Assembly (NCBI GenBank): GCA_002794705.1
Contig: PGTK01000004.1
Location: 160,336-224,335, forward strand
DNA from: Candidatus Thermofonsia Clade 1 bacterium
Lineage (GTDB): Bacteria > Chloroflexota > Anaerolineae > Aggregatilineales > UBA2796
DNA length: 64,000 nt
Reading direction: 5' to 3'
This document shows positions 58,564 to 64,000 of the stretch, piece by piece. Position 1 is the first letter of the stretch. The number at the start of each line of letters is the position of its first letter. The translations under genes were made by a program, and so were the position numbers. Below the pieces are notes generated by a model. It was not told the DNA's origin. It searched no databases and saw only the letters and a program-made list of their open reading frames with translations.

Positions 58564-60879
58564 TCACCTTGTTGTGAAAGTCTTCAAATGATCGTAGAGC
58601 GCATAGAAACTAGGTGGCAAAGGCGGATTGTACACCTGCGGCAAAAGATATTGCGAAATGCCAATGCGCAAGAAAAGACTATAGCCAATTGGCGAGACCA
58701 GACTATCCATTGGGCTGCTGAATGGATGTTGGGTGTATCCTGCGAGCGCTTGACGCGCTTCGGCATAGGCTTCAAAGTCTTGCCGAACGTGGGCTAAATA
58801 AGCACGGCACAGCCAACGCCAGCTCTCTCTAGCGGCTTCATCAGGCGGAATACGCTCCACTTGCTGGCAGGCGCGCTCCGCTCGAGCGACCTCACCGCGC
58901 TCAAGCGCGATCACAGCGTCAATCAGGAAAAGCAAGGCAGCTCGCTCAGTCCCGCGCACAAGCTGCCATAGCGCCTCCGCAGCGGGTAGGTCGCCATCTC
59001 GTAGCAAACGGGCAACAGCGTCAATCGAGGGCGGAATCGCAACTGACTGTGCAAGTTGACGGCGTAATGGCGTCTCTTGCCAAGCAGGATAGAGCGCAGC
59101 AGAAGGCTGCACAGTCAGAGCGCGCTCAAAAGCACGGCGTGCCGCCTTTTGATCGTCTAGCTGCTCATAAAACGTGCCAAGCCCAAAGTGGAAGAGCCAC
59201 GCTTGTGGCGCTATCTCGGTAGCACGCTGCATGGCGCTCAATGCAGCACTATGATCGCCCGCCTGCCAGTACAGTGCCGCCAAATTTGCCCAAGCAGCCG
59301 CATAGTTCGGCTCTTGGCGTATGAAGCCCTGATAGGCTTCAATGGCGGCGTGAGGCGTGATCTCGCCCCTAGCGGCTGCGACGCCTAGGATGTGTCCATA
59401 GTAAAAACGATAGAGCGAGAGCTGCGGGTCAAGGGCGATGGCACGCTCAAAATGGACGCGACTCGCCCGCCAATCATCCCGACCGACGCCAGACTGCAGC
59501 GCAGCAAGGTATTCTCCATTGGCTAGATTACTCCATATGCCAGTCGCATAGAGCGCTATGACAAGGGCGGGTATGCCAATGCTGTTCAAACGCGCCCGCC
59601 AAGTGCCTGAGCATACAGGCTGTGCAGGAAAAAGCGCCACAAGCACATTGATGAGTGTCACAAGCGCAATAACCACTGTGAAGATGGTGAAATCGGTCAA
59701 GTGGCTGACAAAAGAGGCACATAAAGCCGCTGAAGCGCCAATCATCAACACGCGCTGATCGCCTCGCAGCGTTTGCCATTGCTTGCGTAGGCTGACTAGT
59801 AAAACAATCAAGCTGAGTGCCAGAGCTAGCAAGCCGAGCGCGCCTAATTCAGCTGCAATGTTGAAAAAAGCGCTGTGCGCGTGTGGATGAATTTGACGCG
59901 GTGGCACTGAACTCAAACGCGCTAACTGGCTGCCAAATGTAAATAACCCGCTACCATTCAGCGGTTGTTCCTGAAAAACTTGCCATGCCACCTCATAAAT
60001 GTAAGTGCGCAGATCGAGCGTACGGCTTGGGTCGCTGAACGAACGCACGCCCAGAATAATCAGCACACCTACAATAGCTAGGCTTGCCAGGCTGAGCAAG
60101 CCAACTAGCGCCTTAGCGCGTGAGAGTGCCTGCCATACGCCGCGCAGCCCACTGAGACTGAGCAACCCAGCGTGAGCGAGCAGCAGAAGACTCGAAAGTG
60201 CAATGGCAATAGCCATACCGAGCCAGTGGCTACGACTGTAGGTCAAAAACAAGAGGCTGAGCGCAAGGAGGCAATGTCCCCCTAAAACGAGGCGCAGCCA
60301 GCCTTTTCGCACAGTTAGCCCACGTGCAGCACTGAGCGGAATGATCAAGATCAGGAAAGCAGCCAGCAGGTTTGTGTTCCCCAAATTGGCAACTGGGCGT
60401 GGCAGAGCAGGCAACTGTTGCCCCTCAGCAAGCGCCTGCAGCACTTCCAGTGCGAATTCTGCCACTTCGCGCAGAGCAAAGGCAAGTGGCACAAAGCTGC
60501 TGATGATCAAAGCATCCACTAGCACACTGCGCGATAGCGCACGATTGGCTAGGCTATCCCACAGGACGCTCCAAACGACTATGTACATGCCAATGTACCA
60601 CATGCCAATAGCGCTGCGGCGCCACATATCAGGATTTGCCAACGTTGAGACCAGCACAACGGCAAGCCACAGCCATATCACAGCGTCCAAAGGCGTGCTG
60701 TGCCAGCGCCATTTGCCGCGCCAACGCGCCACTGCCCAAGTGATAAGCGCAATAGCACCGAGCGCTAGTGCTACATTTTTGAAGCGCACTTCTATCGGCG
60801 CAGCAATACCCGCAGCGGCAGCATATAGGCTCAGGAGCATTAACAGCGCCCAAGCCAAGAGATTAGCACGATCTCGCAT
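58564..60879 (-). CDS. O-antigen-ligase-like membrane protein with C-terminal TPR domain
   Basis: 771 residues from the ATG at 60879; a TTG at 60906 would add 9. About 12 membrane segments occupy residues 1-450. The Wzy/WaaL family signatures are present: TYSRSHWLGMAIAIAL and the His-rich HPHAHSAFFNIAAELGALG. Residues about 470-700 hold TPR repeats (IALDPQLSLYRFYYGHILG, PNYAAAWANLAALYWQAGD, PQAWLFHFGLGTFYEQLDD). It polymerises or ligates glycans outside the membrane. It is followed closely by a GT39 gene and preceded by a large kinase gene. Confidence 0.85.
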   Translation of the reverse strand: MRDRANLLAWALLMLLSLYAAAAGIAAPIEVRFKNVALALGAIALITWAVARWRGKWRWHSTPLDAVIWLWLAVVLVSTLANPDMWRRSAIGMWYIGMYIVVWSVLWDSLANRALSRSVLVDALIISSFVPLAFALREVAEFALEVLQALAEGQQLPALPRPVANLGNTNLLAAFLILIIPLSAARGLTVRKGWLRLVLGGHCLLALSLLFLTYSRSHWLGMAIAIALSSLLLLAHAGLLSLSGLRGVWQALSRAKALVGLLSLASLAIVGVLIILGVRSFSDPSRTLDLRTYIYEVAWQVFQEQPLNGSGLFTFGSQLARLSSVPPRQIHPHAHSAFFNIAAELGALGLLALALSLIVLLVSLRKQWQTLRGDQRVLMIGASAALCASFVSHLTDFTIFTVVIALVTLINVLVALFPAQPVCSGTWRARLNSIGIPALVIALYATGIWSNLANGEYLAALQSGVGRDDWRASRVHFERAIALDPQLSLYRFYYGHILGVAAARGEITPHAAIEAYQGFIRQEPNYAAAWANLAALYWQAGDHSAALSAMQRATEIAPQAWLFHFGLGTFYEQLDDQKAARRAFERALTVQPSAALYPAWQETPLRRQLAQSVAIPPSIDAVARLLRDGDLPAAEALWQLVRGTERAALLFLIDAVIALERGEVARAERACQQVERIPPDEAARESWRWLCRAYLAHVRQDFEAYAEARQALAGYTQHPFSSPMDSLVSPIGYSLFLRIGISQYLLPQVYNPPLPPSFYALYDHLKTFTTR

Positions 60880-60917
60880 GGCTACTCTGTGAGGCACAGC
60901 GCTCAAGCGTCTAAACT

Positions 60918-63557
60918 CTAGCGCACTTCAATCGGCAAGACCCATGCAACTACGCGCCCAGTAGCGCGGCTCTGGGCGCAAACGGCAATAAAACGTTCGC
61001 CGCTCGGCATATTCTCAAGACGTATGGCGAAGCCGTTGTTCACATGACTTTCATCGAGTGTGGCACTCACTCTGAAAAAGTTTCGCCCTATCTCACCGTT
61101 GATGACGTCAACGACATCTGTGCGAGGGATAAAAGGATTGCCTGTGGCAAGGATGCGCCCGCCTTGAGAGGTGCAGTTAGTGCCTTCAAAAATGGTTATG
61201 CTGGAGATACCAGCGCTGTTATCCGTAGCACGGGTAAGCCCGTCAAACACCCAGCCGCTTACCTCAAAGCTGCTCTCGACTGCTAGAACTTTCTTCTGCT
61301 GATCAACCCTATCCGCTGACGGCTGATCAAGCCACATAACCAGATTGTTAAGATAAGCTGTTTGATTATCCTCAAGTGCAACAGCAGTCGAGATAATCCA
61401 GCCGTAGACCGTCTCACCGTTAGGACTTGGGATAGCAATATTTAGCCAGTAACGGTCAGGTGTGTCCCGTAGCGGATCGTTAGCATCTGAAATCCCTTTT
61501 TGAGCGATAACAAAGACTGAAGTGCCATTGAATACTCTAGTAACTACATCGTATTGTGGCGATGGTCCGCGTCGCACGTTCACAGTTGTTGTGCTGCGAA
61601 TAGTACCGCGCAACCTACGGCTCTCGTCCACAGACGGCATAGGGGTTGGTGTAGGCGTAGGCGTAGATGTTGGCGTGGGCGTGAGGGTAGGCGTTTCAGT
61701 GGGTGTGGGCGTCTCAGTGGGTGTAGGCGTGGGCGTGAGGGTCTCAGTTGGCGTGGATATGGGTGTTTCAGTCGGCGTAGGTGTGTCTGTGAGAGTGGGC
61801 GTGAGCGTAGCCGTCGGCGTTTTGGTGAACAGCGTAGCTGTGGCTGTGAGATCAGCGCTGATGCGTGTCAGGATGATAGCCTGCAAAGTCTGCTCAAAGG
61901 CGACGGTCTGTGTGAGGGCTGCTTGAGCAGTCTGCGTTTGCAAAAACGCTTGCGCCTGAGCAGTCTGGGCGGCGGAGGTAGCCACTACCGCTGCTGTTTG
62001 CGCTAAATCGGGCGTAGCTGTTGCGGTCTCAGTGGGCAAAATGATGATCACACTTTCCGCAGTTGGCTCAGGCGTTGGGGTAGCGGTTGGCATCTCCATT
62101 GGCACGGGCGTAGCTAACTGAGCGATCTCAGTTGGCAGCTCAGTTGGAGTTGCAGTTGGGCTCGGCGGCACAAGCGTAGGTGTCTCAGAGGATGTGGCAG
62201 TAGCCAGCAGAGCGACCTCGGTTGGCAACTCAGTTGGCGGCTGTGTGGCAGTAGGCTCAGGCGTGGCAAGGAAGATGACAAAAACGGTTGGCGTGGGAGA
62301 AGATAGCGCGGCGCGCTCTGCCTGATCGGTCTGAACAGCGGCAACGGTCTGCGTCGCTATGGCTGCTACCCGCAACATCTCGTGAGTGGATGTTTGATCG
62401 AGATCAGCCTGCAAATTTTGTTCTGCGCGCTCTATTAACATGGTAATGGTGCCAATGCCAAGCACGATCAGTGCGAGCGCCACAAGGCTTACAACAGCCA
62501 AGAGCGGCAAGCGGCGGCGGGTTTGGGGCTGCGGCTCACGGACTGGCTTCTCATCTTGTTCTTCTGCGCCTAGCGACGATATGACAATGCGCTCAGCGGG
62601 CGACATAGCCGGAGATGGCGTGGCAGGTACAGCCGATAGCGCAGGGCGCTCAGGGAGCGGAAAGGTGAAAAAGCCTGTGTTGCGCCCTCGCTCCTCAGAT
62701 TGCTCCACAACCGCCTGAAAGGCTCTAGCGAACTGCCCAATCGTGTCATAGCGATCTTCGGGGTTTTTAGCAACGGCACGCTCAATCACCCTTGAAAGCT
62801 CAGGCGGGGTATTGGGGCGCAAAGTGTGGGCAGGGGGCGGCACCTCGTTGATATGCTTGTGCATCAAGGCATAGGGCGCGTCTACGGGCACCTCAAAGGG
62901 CATTTTGCCCGTCACAAGCGTGTAAATGACCAAGCCCAGCGCATACTGGTCCACCTTAGGTGTCAGTGCATCGCCGCGCCACTGCTCAGGCGCCATGTAA
63001 GCGACTGTACCCATTGAAGTGCCGGGCATAGTCACTTGAGAGGCAATGTCCATAGGCTTAGCAATGCCAAAATCCACCAGATAGGGCGTGCCGTTGGCAT
63101 CGAACATGATGTTGCTAGGCTTGATATCGCGGTGGATGATATTTCGGCTATGCGCATGATCGAGAGCGCTGCCGATCTTGGTCAGCATGTCAGCAATTTC
63201 GCTGAGTGAAAGCAATGTACTGCCCGTAGCGCGGCGCTCGCGCATACGGTCACTTAGGGAGCCGCCGCGCAGCAGGCGCATCGCTATGTAATTGACGCCA
63301 TTTTGAGTGCCGAAAGTGTAAATTGCCACAATGTGTGGATGATCGAGGGAGGCAGCAATTTGCGCCTCACGCATGAAGCGCTCAACAAACTCCTCTTCCA
63401 TGGTAAACTGCTGCAGCAAGACCTTGACGGCTACATTGCGTTGAAGGTTTGCCTGGTAGCCCAAATATACCTCCGACATGCCGCCGCGCCCGATCAGCTC
63501 TTTCAGCTCGTATTCGCCGAGCTTCTGCCCAATCAGACTTCGACCACTCATGAACAT
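60918..63557 (-). CDS. Large Ser/Thr protein kinase with Thr/Pro-rich stalk and SH3-like outer region
   Basis: 879 residues. The kinase domain (about residues 14-275) has [13 protein letters not shown], the Lys in [23 protein letters not shown] and [11 protein letters not shown] membrane helix lies near residues 350-375 ([20 protein letters not shown]). Outside follows a stalk of [12 protein letters not shown] repeats (about 420-650), then an SH3-like domain ([19 protein letters not shown]) and a further beta-rich end. The layout resembles PASTA-type wall-sensing kinases, with SH3 in place of PASTA. It is upstream of the ligase and GT39 genes and may control them by phosphorylation. Confidence 0.9.
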   Translation of the reverse strand: MFMSGRSLIGQKLGEYELKELIGRGGMSEVYLGYQANLQRNVAVKVLLQQFTMEEEFVERFMREAQIAASLDHPHIVAIYTFGTQNGVNYIAMRLLRGGSLSDRMRERRATGSTLLSLSEIADMLTKIGSALDHAHSRNIIHRDIKPSNIMFDANGTPYLVDFGIAKPMDIASQVTMPGTSMGTVAYMAPEQWRGDALTPKVDQYALGLVIYTLVTGKMPFEVPVDAPYALMHKHINEVPPPAHTLRPNTPPELSRVIERAVAKNPEDRYDTIGQFARAFQAVVEQSEERGRNTGFFTFPLPERPALSAVPATPSPAMSPAERIVISSLGAEEQDEKPVREPQPQTRRRLPLLAVVSLVALALIVLGIGTITMLIERAEQNLQADLDQTSTHEMLRVAAIATQTVAAVQTDQAERAALSSPTPTVFVIFLATPEPTATQPPTELPTEVALLATATSSETPTLVPPSPTATPTELPTEIAQLATPVPMEMPTATPTPEPTAESVIIILPTETATATPDLAQTAAVVATSAAQTAQAQAFLQTQTAQAALTQTVAFEQTLQAIILTRISADLTATATLFTKTPTATLTPTLTDTPTPTETPISTPTETLTPTPTPTETPTPTETPTLTPTPTSTPTPTPTPMPSVDESRRLRGTIRSTTTVNVRRGPSPQYDVVTRVFNGTSVFVIAQKGISDANDPLRDTPDRYWLNIAIPSPNGETVYGWIISTAVALEDNQTAYLNNLVMWLDQPSADRVDQQKKVLAVESSFEVSGWVFDGLTRATDNSAGISSITIFEGTNCTSQGGRILATGNPFIPRTDVVDVINGEIGRNFFRVSATLDESHVNNGFAIRLENMPSGERFIAVCAQSRATGRVVAWVLPIEVR

Positions 63558-63698
63558 AAGGAATTCCCCAGTCGCCCAGCCTTGCTATTGTCTCTGTCAC
63601 TGAATGTACTTGATTATATCAAGTCTGATCGAGAATGCATGATAGTGCCTCAAAACAGATCGAAACAGCCCCTTGATACCTCGTTATGCACAAGAAAA

Positions 63699-63722
63699 AG
63701 CAGTCAGATGGGTCTGACTGCT
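63699..63722 (-). terminator. Intrinsic terminator for the solute-binding protein gene
   Basis: AGCAGTCAGA (63699-63708) pairs with TCTGACTGCT (63713-63722) around TGGG. The minus strand then reads TTTTTCTTG, a good T-run. Confidence 0.85.
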
Positions 63723-63731
63723 GTGAAGGCA

Positions 63732-63758
63732 CTCGCGCTCTGGGTCGCAGAGCGCGAG
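63732..63758 (-). terminator. Second hairpin after the solute-binding protein gene
   Basis: CTCGCGCTCTG and CAGAGCGCGAG are perfect 11-bp arms around GGTCG, 22 bp after the stop at 63781. There is no T-run, so it may protect the mRNA end or act together with the terminator at 63699. Confidence 0.6.
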
Positions 63759-63780
63759 GCTGTGTGTGGAGGATGACAGG

Positions 63781-64000
63781 TCAGTTCAGGCTGGGCAAGC
63801 CCTCGCCGCCCTCTTGGAGTTCCTTGATCGGGTCAACACCGAAGTACTTGCGATAGATTTCGGCGTACGTGCCTTCCTTGATCACCTCTGCCAAGCCCGC
63901 GTTGATCGCCTCGATCAGCTCCGTGCATTCAAGGCGCACGGCAATGCCGTAGTACTCCACTGTGAGTGCCTCGACCGTGATCGCCAAGTTCAGCTCTGGA
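63781..64000 (-). CDS. Family-3 solute-binding protein of an amino-acid ABC transporter, C-terminal part (runs off the window)
   Basis: The minus strand is open from the window edge to a TAA at 63781, about 73 residues. The segment YYGIAVRLECTELIEAINAG, LAEVIKEGTYAEIYRKYFGV is the C-terminal end of periplasmic-binding-protein family 3 (SBP_bac_3), which binds polar amino acids such as glutamine or arginine. The N-terminal part and the transporter genes lie outside the window. Two hairpins follow the stop. Confidence 0.85.
   Translation of the reverse strand, partial: PELNLAITVEALTVEYYGIAVRLECTELIEAINAGLAEVIKEGTYAEIYRKYFGVDPIKELQEGGEGLPSLN

Noticed and set aside
61620..61830. Short tandem repeats that might suggest a CRISPR array
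   Set aside because: They encode the Thr/Pro stalk of the large kinase ([12 protein letters not shown] codons) without regular spacers.
1..64000. tRNA or rRNA genes
   Set aside because: I looked for T-loop (GTTCRA) patterns with matching arms and for conserved rRNA blocks and saw none that hold up. A covariance-model scan could still find one I missed by eye.

Overview
The window looks like a chromosomal segment of a member of the Chloroflexota, probably an Anaerolineae-like lineage. This is inferred from gene content, not from a marker search. The supporting features are four Ser/Thr protein kinases (one with a Thr/Pro-rich stalk and an SH3-like end), an FHA zinc-ribbon protein, many GT39-type and O-antigen-ligase-type membrane proteins, a LysM protein, a DICT-domain sensor kinase, a PucR regulator and an Rbs-type sugar ABC operon. 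By eye the G+C content is moderately high (about 55-60%). The house-keeping -10 box is TATAAT, often in the context GCTATAAT and close to the start codon. I saw no rRNA, tRNA or CRISPR array.

Layout. 1-10005: end of a UbiD-family decarboxylase, a BioD/DRTGG phosphotransacetylase-like protein, an IS1-like transposase remnant, two convergent kinases, a PucR regulator, an inositol-phosphatase-family enzyme, shikimate kinase, a coupled FHA/dioxygenase pair and a renalase-like flavoprotein. 10105-13917: a single-chain restriction-modification enzyme of type IIG/ISP style. Its reading frame contains a roughly 770-bp cassette of GC-rich palindromic repeats around a DUF559 endonuclease domain, and its first 24 codons are cut off by an in-frame TAG. 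13997-26362: a six-hairpin glycosidase-like protein, a nitrilase-family amidase, a GT39-like protein, a GNAT enzyme, an MFS exporter, two surface-type proteins, a DUF2256 mini-protein, a LacI-like sensor without a DNA-binding domain, and rsmI. 26384-29188: a methyltransferase/restriction-nuclease-like pair sits between two copies of the 3' end of a DUF2344 gene, which reads as an insertion that duplicated its target. 29191-33802: kbl-like, cysM-like, rplS, a C26 peptidase and murI.

33826-41345 is one minus-strand sugar operon: an IclR regulator, then Rbs-type binding protein, ATPase and permease, then DhaK, DhaL and a cupin isomerase-like protein. It should import a small sugar or sugar alcohol and phosphorylate it with a Dak-type kinase; the substrate is unknown. 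A palindrome of the IclR/KdgR type lies between iclR and a divergent GH20 hexosaminidase. 43710-56288: HtrA-like protease, a small membrane protein with an M20 peptidase, dGTPase with the DICT kinase, asd with a large membrane protein, LysM protein, GDPD, a GH39-like barrel protein and a kinase. 56273-63557 (minus): a large kinase, an O-antigen-ligase-like protein with TPRs, a GT39 protein whose frame continues past its TGA, and an SDR. The window ends inside a family-3 solute-binding protein gene.

The strongest leads are the DUF559-palindrome cassette carried in frame inside a restriction-modification gene, and the restriction-modification pair flanked by a duplicated gene end.
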